A stretch of DNA of 64,000 nt, taken from contig NZ_BSSE01000002.1 in NCBI RefSeq assembly GCF_030268965.1, positions 186,001 to 250,000 of the forward strand, read 5' to 3'. Of the stretch, positions 36,035 through 44,193 are shown one piece after another; positions within the stretch are counted from its first letter, which is position 1; each line of letters begins with the position of its first letter. Source of the stretch: Microtetraspora sp. NBRC 16547 (GTDB lineage: Bacteria > Actinomycetota > Actinomycetes > Streptosporangiales > Streptosporangiaceae). A program made the position numbers and the translations under genes. The notes beneath the pieces are model-generated. The model was not told where the DNA came from, searched no databases, and worked only from the letters and a program-made list of their open reading frames with translations.

Positions 36035-36073
36035 CGCGTGGCCACGTCCCTTCCGGGGGCGTGGCCACGCGTC
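36035..36073 (+). terminator. Long hairpin after glyA
   Basis: A perfect 13-pair stem (ACGCGTGGCCACG at 36035-36047, complement at 36061-36073) that can extend inward by about four more pairs. It begins 12 bases after the stop. Confidence 0.87.
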
Positions 36074-36127
36074 GTTCACGGCGTCCCCAGCCGGTGCGTC
36101 CCGGGTTGTCTACGTACACTGACGGGC

Positions 36128-36511
36128 ATGGCATGCCGCATCAGTGAGCTGGTCATCGACGCCGCCGACCCCGACCGGCTCGCCGCATTCTGGAGCAAGG
36201 TCCTCGGCTACGTCGAACTCGGCCGGGAGGACGACGGAAGCATCGAGATCGGGCCGCCCGGCGTCGGCTTCGGCGGCCTGCAGCCCACCCTCATCCTCAG
36301 CCCCAGCAGCGACCCGCGGGCCGGGAAGCTCCGACTGCACATCGACGTCAACGCCACCGACCGCGACCAGGACGCCGAGTTGGAGCGGCTGCTCGCTCTC
36401 GGCGCCAGGCCCGTCGACGTCGGCCAGACCGGCACCGAGAACTGGCACGTCCTGGCCGACCCAGAAGGCAACGAATTCTGCCTCCTGCACACCCGGCTCA
36501 AGCCCCTCTGA
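36128..36511 (+). CDS. VOC (glyoxalase/bleomycin-resistance fold) protein
   Basis: A 127-residue two-module VOC protein (ISELVIDAADPDRLAAFWSK, then LHIDVNATDRDQDAELERL and VLADPEGNEFCLL). Such proteins bind metals or small molecules and include glyoxalases and resistance proteins; the substrate here is unknown. TACACT at 36115-36120 lies seven bases before the ATG, giving a leaderless pattern, so upstream reading is rejected. Confidence 0.87.
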   Translation: MACRISELVIDAADPDRLAAFWSKVLGYVELGREDDGSIEIGPPGVGFGGLQPTLILSPSSDPRAGKLRLHIDVNATDRDQDAELERLLALGARPVDVGQTGTENWHVLADPEGNEFCLLHTRLKPL

Positions 36512-36538
36512 CCACGTGCTTCCTGGCGCCAAGCCGCT

Positions 36539-36567
36539 CGGCCGTTCGAGTGAGGCCGGGGGTTTTT
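36539..36567 (+). terminator. Intrinsic terminator after the VOC gene
   Basis: CGGCC (36539-36543) and GGCCG (36554-36558) form a short stem followed after four G by TTTTT (36563-36567). This is one of the few T-tract terminators in the window. Confidence 0.6.
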
Positions 36568-36625
36568 GCTCGTCGGTGTCAGCACCCGAGCTTGCGCTTG
36601 AGTTCCGCCTTGTTCATCGACGCCG

Positions 36626-36784
36626 GCCTTCGACCGCGACGCCTGCAAGCAGCGCAACACCGTCGAACGGTGCATCAACACGCTCAAGCATTGGCGCGGC
36701 CTGGCCATGCGATGCGACAAGACCGCCACCGCCTACCGGGCCGCACTCCACCTCGCAGCCATCCTCATCTGCACGGCAAGGTGA
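36626..36784 (+). pseudogene. C-terminal remnant of an IS5-type transposase
   Basis: Fifty-two in-frame codons read RNTVERCINTLKHWRGLAMR, then DKTATAYRAALHLAAILI, and a stop. This is the tail of IS5/IS1182-like transposases (KQRNTVER ... YDKTA). No start, catalytic core or terminal repeats remain nearby. It marks an old insertion between the VOC gene and the DUF2089 operon. Confidence 0.8.
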
Positions 36785-36935
36785 TCCGAAAGTAACGCCC
36801 TAGCCCCGGCGACTTGGACGAGGTCAGCGGTCCACCGGGGTTTTCGCTTCAAGAGTTGCGTCCGGACGCCGTTCGGGCGGCAGGGCGGGGCGGCGGACCA
36901 GCAAGGAGCCCAAAGGAAGTGCTGCTTTAAGAAAA

Positions 36936-36978
36936 TCAAGATCAACATCTTGAAAGTTGAATGCGAGCCCGGTATAGC
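36936..36978 (+). promoter_or_regulatory. Promoter and palindromic operator of the DUF2089 operon
   Basis: TCAAGAT-caac-ATCTTGA (36936-36953) is a perfect 7-4-7 palindrome. Overlapping it is a -35 box TTGAAA (36950-36955), then 17 bases, then TATAGC (36973-36978) seven bases before the ATG. The whole stretch is far more AT-rich than the rest of the window. Autoregulation by the DUF2089 protein is a natural guess. Confidence 0.72.
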
Positions 36979-36985
36979 TTTAAAT

Positions 36986-37363
36986 ATGACAGAACAGGCG
37001 ATGGACTGGCAGGAACTCACGAACCTGACCCGGGGCCAGCCGTTCGTCGTCGAGCGGGTGCGCCTGGCAGGAAGCGGCATCGCGATCGAGGGCGAGTTCG
37101 AGCTACCGCAACTGGCTCAGCTCAGCGTCGAGGATCAGATCTTCGTCACGGCGTTCGTGCGGTGCCACGGTTCCATCAAGCAGATGGAACGGATCTTCGG
37201 GGTGAGCTACCCGACGATCAAGTCACGACTGAACCGGATCACCCAGATGCTCGACTTCGTCGAGATCGATCCGGGGCCGTCACGGGCCGAGGTCATCGAT
37301 CGGTTGCGCCGCGGCGAGATCACCGCACAGCAGGCATTGTCCGAAATGGAGGGCCGGACGTGA
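36986..37363 (+). CDS. DUF2089-type HTH protein
   Basis: A 125-residue likely regulator. A DUF2089 core with helix-turn-helix GSIKQMERIFGVSYPTIKSR lies at about residues 62-85, followed by a SHOCT-like C-terminus (VIDRLRRGEITAQQALSEME). The usual N-terminal zinc ribbon of DUF2089 is missing. It is the first gene of a three-gene operon and overlaps the next by one base. Confidence 0.85.
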   Translation: MTEQAMDWQELTNLTRGQPFVVERVRLAGSGIAIEGEFELPQLAQLSVEDQIFVTAFVRCHGSIKQMERIFGVSYPTIKSRLNRITQMLDFVEIDPGPSRAEVIDRLRRGEITAQQALSEMEGRT

Positions 37364-37620
37364 TGCCGCAGTTGTTGACCGTACGGGTCAAACGCCGGGA
37401 CGGTCGCCCCATCCGGATCTGGGTCCCGGTGCTTCCCGTCGTGCTCGTGCTCTCACCGGTGGTGGTCCTGGCCGTCCTGGGGGCGGCCGTGGCCTGCCTG
37501 GTGTACCGCATCGATGTGGTGCGGGCGCTCGGCACCGGTTGGCGCATCGTCTCCGCGTTGCCCGGCACCCGGTTCGACATCGAACAGGGCCGTACGGGAG
37601 TGCTCGTAGCTATCCGATAG
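37363..37620 (+). CDS. Small membrane protein of the DUF2089 operon
   Basis: An 85-residue protein with a basic N-terminus and a long hydrophobic stretch (VPVLPVVLVLSPVVVLAVLG onward, about residues 21-48), then a cytosolic or exterior tail. The ATG overlaps the previous stop (TGATG). The operon pattern of HTH protein, membrane protein and SHOCT-like protein suggests a membrane-linked sensing unit. Confidence 0.75.
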   Translation: MPQLLTVRVKRRDGRPIRIWVPVLPVVLVLSPVVVLAVLGAAVACLVYRIDVVRALGTGWRIVSALPGTRFDIEQGRTGVLVAIR

Positions 37621-37631
37621 GAGAGATTCCG

Positions 37632-38054
37632 ATGAACGAACAGCGCAAGGACATCCTCGACATGCTGGCCGAGGGCAAGATCACCACAGAAGAGGCGGAG
37701 CAGCTCATCGCCGCGCTCGAACGGGACCAGCCGTCGGCGGCGTCGAGACTCGACGCCCGACCGAAGGGCAAGGCGAAGTACCTGCGACTGATGGTGAACA
37801 CCCTTGAGGACGGCGAGCCGGGGCGGGTCGACATTCGGGTACCGCTGCAGCTGATCCGGGCCGGCGTACAGCTGGCGGCCCTGATCCCGCCGCAGGCGCT
37901 GGATCGGGCCAACACCGAACTCAACAAGTCGGGCGTGCCGTTCGACCTGAAACAGATCAAGCCCGAACAACTCGAGGCGCTCGTGGAGCACCTCGACGAG
38001 ATGACCGTGGAGATCGACCAGCCCGATGCCCAGGTGCGTATCTTCTGCGAGTAG
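37632..38054 (+). CDS. SHOCT-like domain protein
   Basis: A 140-residue protein. The first 30 residues (RKDILDMLAEGKITTEEAEQ) are the helical SHOCT-like motif that also ends the DUF2089 protein of this operon. A beta-rich domain follows (KYLRLMVNTLEDGEPGRVDI) with an acidic C-terminus. AGGAGAG lies before the ATG. The shared motif suggests the two proteins meet or compete for one partner. Confidence 0.82.
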   Translation: MNEQRKDILDMLAEGKITTEEAEQLIAALERDQPSAASRLDARPKGKAKYLRLMVNTLEDGEPGRVDIRVPLQLIRAGVQLAALIPPQALDRANTELNKSGVPFDLKQIKPEQLEALVEHLDEMTVEIDQPDAQVRIFCE

Positions 38055-38078
38055 GCGCCGTCCCGTTGGACGGGCCCC

Positions 38079-38104
38079 CGGGAGGGTGCTGGAACACCCT
38101 CCCG
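38079..38104 (+). terminator. Hairpin after the DUF2089 operon
   Basis: A 10-pair stem (CGGGAGGGTG at 38079-38088 with its complement at 38095-38104) and a 6-base loop, in the gap before the convergent kinase gene. Confidence 0.77.
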
Positions 38105-38123
38105 AGGCCGCGCCCAGACGGCG

Positions 38124-41100
38124 TCACGGCACGCGCGGGGTCGTGGACGGGCAGATCTCCCGGTAGGGGAGCGCGGGAACGAAGCGGGCCCACTCCTGGG
38201 TCGTCAGCGACCGTCCGGCTTTGGCGCAGACCGCCGCGGCCACGGCCGGCGCGGCCACGGGGAACCGTCTGATCCTGGCGCTGCTGTCCGCGGTGAGCAG
38301 CTCGCTCCCGTCGGGGGTGAAGGCCACGGACCAGAGCATGTCGATCCCGGGGTCGAGCCCGCCGCCCGTGTCGGCGGAGTGGCCCAGCAGGGTGCCGGAC
38401 ACCGGGTCAAGCAGCAGCGCCCTGCCCTTGACACCCGGGAGCGCCATGAGGTCTTCGACGGGCGAGTACGCGGCTTCGCGCCCGAATAAGTTCCGCGTTG
38501 GGACCCCGACGACTGCGCGGCTGTCGATGTCCCAGCGGGTGAAACGTCCCCTGTCGTCGAACACGGCCAGCACTTTGCCCGAGCGAGTGAACCACGCCTC
38601 GAGGCCACCTTCGTCGCCGAAGGGCCGGCCGATCTGCTTGCCGGTGGCCATGTCCAGGAGCCGTTGGTCTCGTCCGGTGACGGCAATACGCCGCCCGTCA
38701 GGTGAGAACGCCGCCGCCGCAGGCGCCGGGACCGCCGCCTGCCACAGCCTGCGGCCCGAGCGCCAGTCCCAGAGCTCGACGGTGGACCTCCGCACGATCG
38801 CGAGCCTGGTCCCGTCAGGGCTGAAGAACGGCAGAGAGCTCCCTTTCCCTGCCGCGAAGGCGGCCAGCGCCTTGCCCGTGGCCAGATCCGTCACCTTGAC
38901 CTGGCCGCCGGCTGTGCCCGCCAGCCGGCCGTCACCGCTGAAGTCGAAGGTGTCCGGGGTAGGGATGGTGGCCGTGGTCTTCCCCGTGGCGACCGCGCGG
39001 ATCGTGGCAGAGCCCTCGTCGTCGGTGACCATCAGGTACCGGCCGTCTTTGCTGAACGTCGCCCGGTCCACGGGCTCCTCCTCCGGCGGACCCTCACGCG
39101 ACGCCATCAGGTCGGAGACGTCCACGGAGAAGACCTGATCGCCCATGAGATACCGGAACGTCGAGCCGTCGAAGGCGCCGCCGGTCGGCATCATCCCCGT
39201 GTCGCCGTCGCCCAGGACTTCGGCCTTGGTGAGCAGCTCGAAGTCGGGCAGCCGCCAGAACTGGACGCCCTCCCGCGACAGCGTGGCCAGCAACCGGCCG
39301 TTTCCGCTGAAGATCGGCTCACCTCTGTTGTAGGTGCCCTTGCCGACGTCCTCGGACCAGCCCTCTTTGAGGTTGGTCATCGTCAGAAAGCTGTCGTACG
39401 CGACGTGCCAGGTGCCGTCGGGGCTTACGACGCCGTTCTTGCCCTTCACACGCCGCGAGGAGTCGATGGTCGCCTCGGCGCCCTCGTTCTTCTTGACGGC
39501 CGCGATCCAACCGCTGGTCAGATAGGCCAGGCGGCGGTACGCCCACGAGCTGACGAGTTTCCCGGAGCGGGTGTCCCAGGCCCCGGCGTGGGTGCCGTTC
39601 GCGCCGACGAGCGTGCGACCGGAGGGCGACAGCTGGATCCACGTCAGTTTGCCGCCGTCGAGCCGGAGATCGAGGATCGACGCGATCTGCCTGCCGCTGC
39701 GTACGTCCCACAGCCGCGCCTGGCCGTCGCCGATGCTCACCAGCGTGCGCCCGTCGGCACCCAGCTCCGCCAGGCTCGATCCGTACGGGTCGCGGAACAT
39801 GGCCCGCTCGCGCTGGGCCTGCGAGGCGTTCAGCGCCGCCCTGGCCTGCGGCGTGGCCTGCAGCCGCCAGGCCGCCACGCTGAGCAGCATGCCCAGGCGC
39901 GGATCCGTTCGCCTGGTCGTGTCGGCGAGTGCGGCCAGGCGGATCGACTCCGACGTGTTCAACTGCGCCGCCAGCAGCTCGGCCCGGGAGTCGGCGACCG
40001 CGCCCTGCCATACGGCCAGCCCGCCCGCCGCCACCGCGATGACCAGGACGCCCGCGAGGCTCAGCGACACCAGCCTGGTTCGCCTGGCCCGGCGTCTGGT
40101 CTGTCGCGCCGACGACTCCAGGAAGTCGCGCTCGGCGAGGGAGAGCGTGATGTTCCTTCGCGAGGTGGCCGCCCACTGCAGCGCGTTCTCCAGAGCGGTG
40201 CCCTGGAACAGGTCGCCGTCCTTGTGCCCGCCGACCGCCCACCGCTTGGCGGCGGCCAGGATCTGCCCGTGCACGCTCAGCCCGTCACGGTTGGCGTCGA
40301 CCCAGCGGCGCAGGCGGGGCCAGGCCAGCGGCAGCGCGGGGTGGGCCAGCCAGATCTCCTCGCCGTCTCTGCCCAGCAGGTACGCGAACACCTCCAGGAT
40401 CCTGGTGATCGCCGACACCTCGGGCAGCGGCCTGTCCTCCACCAACTCGGACAGGCCGGCGTGCCGTACTGACAGCTCGTCGCGTTCGCCCACCGTGACC
40501 AGCCGCAGGAACACCTCCGGCGCCAGCTCGCGCTCGGCCGGGCCGAGCAGCTCGTACGACTTCTCCGCCAGCGTGCCGAGCGCCGGGTCGTCATCGGCCC
40601 CGATCATCTGGGCGGCGGCCTGGTTGCCCCGGGCGAGCAGCCGCCCGGTGTCGATCCTGCCGTCGCCGCTGACCAGCGCGAGCAGGAGCTGCCGCGCGGA
40701 CGGGCGTTCCCGCGGGTCCTTCATGAGCGCGGCGGCGGCCAGCGATCGCACGGACTCGGGCAGCACGCTCAGGTCGGGGCTGGAGGACAGGACCCGGTGC
40801 ATCACCCCGCCCAGGCTCTCCGCCTGGAACGGGTCGACCCCGGTCGCCGCGAACAGCACGATGCCGCCCCAGGCGAACACGTCGGCGGGCGCGCCCGCCC
40901 GCTGCCCGCTGAACACCTCGGGCGCCATGTACGTGGGGGTGCCGGTCACCATTCCTGTCGCGGTCAGCGACATCTCGGCGGTCCTGGCGATGCCGAAATC
41001 GATGACGCGTGGCCCGTCGGGACCGAGCAGCACGTTGTCCGGTTTGAGGTCGCGGTGCACCACGCCCGCGTCGTGGATCGCGGTCAGCGCGGTGGCCACG

Positions 41101-41501
41101 GCCGTCGCCAGCCGGTGCAGGTCACCGCCGTGGAATCTGCGCCCGTCCACTACCGCCCTGCGCAGGCTGGGTCCGGGAACGTACTCGCTGACCAGGTAGG
41201 GCCTGGGTCCCTCCAGGTTCGCCTCGATCACCCGCGCCGTGCAGAACGAGGAGACCCGCTGCGCGGCCGCGGCCTCCTTGGCCAGCTGCGCCACCTGATC
41301 ACCGTGCAGCACCTTGATGGCCACGCGGGTGCCGTCCTCGGCGTAGCCCTCGTAGACCACCCCCTGGCCGCCGGCGCCCAGCCGGCCTGCGAGCCAATAT
41401 CCGCCCAATCGCTGGGGATCGCCCGAAACGAGAATTTCCACGGGACTTTGGATGCGAAGATCGCTCAGAGAGTTCTGCGAAACAGGAGTGCTTTTTCGCA
41501 C
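38124..41501 (-). CDS. Serine/threonine protein kinase with WD40-like beta-propeller
   Basis: A 1125-residue membrane-linked Hanks-type kinase. The kinase domain spans about residues 32-280 with K63 (VAIKVL), HRDLKPDN (D151), DFG at 168-170 and APE near 195. A helical linker leads to a single hydrophobic helix near residue 480 (SLAGVLVIAVAAGGLAVW). The last 600 residues are degenerate WD40-type repeats (FSPDGTRLAIVRRSTVELWD, AFSPDGRRIAVTGRDQ). GTG 41501 is the first start; GTG 41441 is an alternative close to the kinase fold. The propeller probably scans a ligand. Confidence 0.93.
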   Translation of the reverse strand: MRKSTPVSQNSLSDLRIQSPVEILVSGDPQRLGGYWLAGRLGAGGQGVVYEGYAEDGTRVAIKVLHGDQVAQLAKEAAAAQRVSSFCTARVIEANLEGPRPYLVSEYVPGPSLRRAVVDGRRFHGGDLHRLATAVATALTAIHDAGVVHRDLKPDNVLLGPDGPRVIDFGIARTAEMSLTATGMVTGTPTYMAPEVFSGQRAGAPADVFAWGGIVLFAATGVDPFQAESLGGVMHRVLSSSPDLSVLPESVRSLAAAALMKDPRERPSARQLLLALVSGDGRIDTGRLLARGNQAAAQMIGADDDPALGTLAEKSYELLGPAERELAPEVFLRLVTVGERDELSVRHAGLSELVEDRPLPEVSAITRILEVFAYLLGRDGEEIWLAHPALPLAWPRLRRWVDANRDGLSVHGQILAAAKRWAVGGHKDGDLFQGTALENALQWAATSRRNITLSLAERDFLESSARQTRRRARRTRLVSLSLAGVLVIAVAAGGLAVWQGAVADSRAELLAAQLNTSESIRLAALADTTRRTDPRLGMLLSVAAWRLQATPQARAALNASQAQRERAMFRDPYGSSLAELGADGRTLVSIGDGQARLWDVRSGRQIASILDLRLDGGKLTWIQLSPSGRTLVGANGTHAGAWDTRSGKLVSSWAYRRLAYLTSGWIAAVKKNEGAEATIDSSRRVKGKNGVVSPDGTWHVAYDSFLTMTNLKEGWSEDVGKGTYNRGEPIFSGNGRLLATLSREGVQFWRLPDFELLTKAEVLGDGDTGMMPTGGAFDGSTFRYLMGDQVFSVDVSDLMASREGPPEEEPVDRATFSKDGRYLMVTDDEGSATIRAVATGKTTATIPTPDTFDFSGDGRLAGTAGGQVKVTDLATGKALAAFAAGKGSSLPFFSPDGTRLAIVRRSTVELWDWRSGRRLWQAAVPAPAAAAFSPDGRRIAVTGRDQRLLDMATGKQIGRPFGDEGGLEAWFTRSGKVLAVFDDRGRFTRWDIDSRAVVGVPTRNLFGREAAYSPVEDLMALPGVKGRALLLDPVSGTLLGHSADTGGGLDPGIDMLWSVAFTPDGSELLTADSSARIRRFPVAAPAVAAAVCAKAGRSLTTQEWARFVPALPYREICPSTTPRVP

Positions 41502-41552
41502 ATCTCAACAATCTTGACGACGCTGAGCATGATCACCCTAGGATCACCGCTC
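41502..41552 (+). promoter_or_regulatory. Divergent promoter between kinase and secreted protein
   Basis: The 51-base gap holds TTGACG (41514-41519) and TAGGAT (41539-41544); the latter is eight bases before the ATG of the secreted protein. Spacing between the boxes is 19 bases, slightly long. Confidence 0.45.
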
Positions 41553-42080
41553 ATGATCCTGACTCTCGCGCTCAGCGCTTCCCTCGCCATGACCGGTTCG
41601 ACCGCTCATGTCGCCACCAAGCCGGTGACGTTCCAGGGGTTCACGATCCAGGTCCCCCTCCAGTGGCACGTCAAGAAGGAGGGGGTCAACCTGCGCGTCA
41701 TCACCGGCGCCTGCTCTCCTCAGGCCGCCGAGTGCCAGAGCTTCCTGCTGGGCGGCGCCCAGGCGATCAAGTACGCCTCCGAGGGCAACCCGTACCGGAC
41801 TGACCAGGCCTACCACCCCAGCAGCGGCGTGACCGAGTGCGTGCCGATGAAGAAGTACTTCAGCGGGCAGGCCACCCGCGTCAAGACCTCGAAGGCGGCA
41901 TTCGGGACCGGGCAGCAGGCGCTGTTCACCGAGTGGAAGGTGTCCTGCGACGGTAGCAAGGCGAACGCCGCCTCCTACACCCAGCGCGTCTGGTACGTGA
42001 AGGCCAAGAAGGTGATCGTCGTCGACCACTGGAAGACGCCGGAGCTGGGCGCCATCCTCGCCAAGGCCGTGTGGGAGTAG
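41553..42080 (+). CDS. Secreted protein divergent from the kinase
   Basis: A 175-residue exported protein. A signal peptide (MILTLALSASLAMTGSTAHVA) is followed by a beta-rich domain with four cysteines (GACSPQAAEC, VTECVPM, VSCDGS) likely forming disulfides. ATG 41553 is chosen by signal-peptide fit and -10 spacing; ATG 41529 is also in frame. I do not recognise the family. Sharing a promoter region with the kinase hints that it may be a partner or ligand of the propeller domain. Confidence 0.75.
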   Translation: MILTLALSASLAMTGSTAHVATKPVTFQGFTIQVPLQWHVKKEGVNLRVITGACSPQAAECQSFLLGGAQAIKYASEGNPYRTDQAYHPSSGVTECVPMKKYFSGQATRVKTSKAAFGTGQQALFTEWKVSCDGSKANAASYTQRVWYVKAKKVIVVDHWKTPELGAILAKAVWE

Positions 42081-42211
42081 CCGATGCCTGCGGGCGGCGA
42101 CCGTGAACCGTTGCCGCCCAACCGCGGACGGTCCCCGGCGTCCGCCCGCCACCACCGATCATCGGAGTGCGGCTGAGAATCCTCGCGGCGCCTCCGATAG
42201 CCTGTGCCATC

Positions 42212-42640
42212 GTGGTGCGCGCATGGATCTTGCCGATGTTGTTCGTGGTCGTCGGCGTAATCGTTGCGGCCGCGCGAATCGCCACGGGGTCCCCGGGCGG
42301 CGCCGCTGTATCGCTGCTGCTGTTCGTGCTGCTCGCCGGACTGTACTCGCCGCTGGCGTTCCCGAGGTCGATCGGCGCGGTTGAGGCGCAACGCCGCAGT
42401 GCGGTCGACGGCCGGCCGATCGTCTACTGGCGGCCGGGCTGCAAGTACTGCCTGCGGCTGCGGATCCGGTTGGGCCGCGATGCCCGCCGACTGCATTGGG
42501 TCAACATTTGGCGTGACCCGACGGGTGCGGCGGCGGTGCGGGCCGCCACCGGTGGCGATGAGACGGTGCCGACCGTGGTGGTGGCGGGCCGGCCGTACGT
42601 CAACCCCGATCCTGGATGGGTGCGCGGGCAGCTTCCCTAA
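42212..42640 (+). CDS. Membrane-anchored glutaredoxin-like protein
   Basis: A 142-residue protein with two N-terminal hydrophobic helices and a C-terminal thioredoxin-fold domain. The redox motif is CKYC (RPIVYWRPGCKYCLRLRIRL), with the cis-proline in DETVPTVVVAGRPYVNP. GTG 42212 fits a -10-like TAGCCT eight bases upstream; a longer frame starts at 42167. It probably reduces or scans thiols at the inner face of the membrane. Confidence 0.83.
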   Translation: MVRAWILPMLFVVVGVIVAAARIATGSPGGAAVSLLLFVLLAGLYSPLAFPRSIGAVEAQRRSAVDGRPIVYWRPGCKYCLRLRIRLGRDARRLHWVNIWRDPTGAAAVRAATGGDETVPTVVVAGRPYVNPDPGWVRGQLP

Positions 42641-42745
42641 TCCACCTGATCGGGAGCGGTCACGCCCGGCCGCCCGGGGCATGGCCGAGGCCTTCGACGT
42701 CAGTTACATAGCTGTTGGCCGATCGTGTTCCCGGGCGGCGCCACG

Positions 42746-43432
42746 TCAGCCTGCGGAGCCGTACGCCCGCAGGAACGCCCGTACTCCGGCGGCGGTCAGC
42801 CGGTCGGCCTCCTCCTGCGGGAGCGGGCTGACCCCCCAGTAGGACCGTTGCGTGATCTCGGTTGAGATCAACGCCATGAAATGAACGACGGCCTGGGCCG
42901 GGTCACCGTGGACGTCGATCAGGCCATGGTCATCCAACGCGGCCATGACGGAGGTCAACTCGCCGCCCACTGCGCGCGGCCCGGTCTCCTGCCAGGCGTC
43001 CAGGACATCGGTCGGAATGTGCCCGGCTTCCGCATAAATGTGTCGCACCAGGGCGAAGTGGTCGCGGAAGTCCGTCATCAGGCCGACCCAGGCGCGGGCC
43101 AAGGCGAGCAGGTCACGTTCGAGGTCGGCGGGATGCGGCGGACGCTCCGGATCCAGATACCTGCGCAGTTGCGCGAGCTGCTCGTCCCTGACGCGCTCCG
43201 AGCTCCACCGCATGACGGAGCGGAACAACTCCTCTTTCCCGCCCGGGAAGTGGTTGTAGATGGTGCGAGTCGAGACGCCGGCCTCGGTGGCGATCGTGTC
43301 GATGCCGGCTCGGGAGTAGCCGTCCCGTCCGAAGACCTGGCACGCGGCCTGCACGATCGCCGTCGCCTTGTCCGCTCGACCCCGCCGCGGCTGGGCCGCC
43401 CTCGTCTTGTCCCTGGAGTCCGTGCCGGTCAT
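42746..43432 (-). CDS. TetR-family repressor
   Basis: A 228-residue regulator. The DNA-binding domain spans about residues 20-65 (VFGRDGYSRAGIDTIATEAG, VSTRTIYNHF), followed by a helical ligand-binding domain. GAGAGGAAG before the ATG at 43432 decides the start. It is divergent from an FMN reductase and MFS pump operon, with a double operator in between, so it most likely represses both. Confidence 0.93.
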   Translation of the reverse strand: MTGTDSRDKTRAAQPRRGRADKATAIVQAACQVFGRDGYSRAGIDTIATEAGVSTRTIYNHFPGGKEELFRSVMRWSSERVRDEQLAQLRRYLDPERPPHPADLERDLLALARAWVGLMTDFRDHFALVRHIYAEAGHIPTDVLDAWQETGPRAVGGELTSVMAALDDHGLIDVHGDPAQAVVHFMALISTEITQRSYWGVSPLPQEEADRLTAAGVRAFLRAYGSAG

Positions 43433-43458
43433 CGCTTCCTCTCCCATACGCCAGCAAT

Positions 43459-43495
43459 TACAACCAGCGTTGCATATTTTGCAATGTCCGTTGTA
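43459..43495. promoter_or_regulatory. Nested double operator for the TetR regulator
   Basis: TACAAC, TTGCA, TGCAA and GTTGTA are spaced five bases apart in perfect mirror symmetry about 43477. Read as two sites, they are TACAAC-cagc-GTTGCA (43459-43474) and, reversed, TACAAC-ggac-ATTGCA (43495-43480), with centres 21 bases apart. A -35-like TTGCAT (43470) and -10-like TACTTT (43494) for the FMN reductase overlap them. Confidence 0.8.
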
Positions 43496-43551
43496 CTTTA
43501 CCCGGCGTGCCGCGAATCGTGGCAACGAACGAGAGAACCAGGGAGACCGCG

Positions 43552-44187
43552 ATGCCTGACTCCGCGCCTTCGAACGACCCCATGCCTTCGAACGACCCCG
43601 CGCTCCGGGTCGCCGTCATCATCGGAAGCGCCCGTGGCGGCCGCGCCGGCCCGTCGGTCGCCGAATGGTTCACCCGCCATGTGAGCCACCGCACCGACAT
43701 CGAACTGGACGTCATCGACGTCGCCGACCTGGAGCTTCCCGTGGCCATGCCCGGATGGGACGGCCTTCCCGCCCCCACCCCGGAAACCCAGGCGGCTCTC
43801 GCCGACGTCAGCCCACGGCTGGCCGCCGGCGAGGCGTTCGTCGTCATCACGCCTGAGTACAACCACAGCTTTCCGGCCTCGTTGAAGAACCTCATCGATT
43901 GGCACTACACGCAGTGGCAGGCGAAGCCGATCGGCTTCGTGTCCTACGGCGGGCTTGGCGGCGGGCTTCGCGCCGTCGAGCAACTCCGGCAGGTCTTCGC
44001 CGAACTGCACGCGATGACCGTACGCGACGCCGTCAGCCTGCACGGCCCCTGGTCGGGGCTGGGAGAGGACGGCAGGCCACGCGACACGGCGATATGCGAG
44101 AGCGCCGCCAAGAGCATGATCGACCAGTTGTTGTGGTGGGGGCGAGCACTGCGCACCGCTCGCGCCTCCCACCCATACGGCGGGTGA
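43552..44187 (+). CDS. NADPH-dependent FMN reductase-like flavoprotein
   Basis: A 211-residue flavodoxin-fold enzyme. The phosphate loop GSARGGRAGPSVAEWF and the flavin block TPEYNHSFPASLKNLIDW are clear. Relatives reduce quinones, azo compounds or flavins. AGGGAGA before ATG 43552 decides the start; the frame opens earlier but without support. It sits six bases before the MFS gene, so reduction and export are probably coordinated. Confidence 0.92.
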   Translation: MPDSAPSNDPMPSNDPALRVAVIIGSARGGRAGPSVAEWFTRHVSHRTDIELDVIDVADLELPVAMPGWDGLPAPTPETQAALADVSPRLAAGEAFVVITPEYNHSFPASLKNLIDWHYTQWQAKPIGFVSYGGLGGGLRAVEQLRQVFAELHAMTVRDAVSLHGPWSGLGEDGRPRDTAICESAAKSMIDQLLWWGRALRTARASHPYGG

Positions 44188-44193
44188 CAGGCG

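Noticed and set aside
39319-41199. Several long open frames on both strands across the kinase gene.
   Set aside because: They are shadows; only the minus-strand 1125-codon frame shows kinase and propeller motifs.
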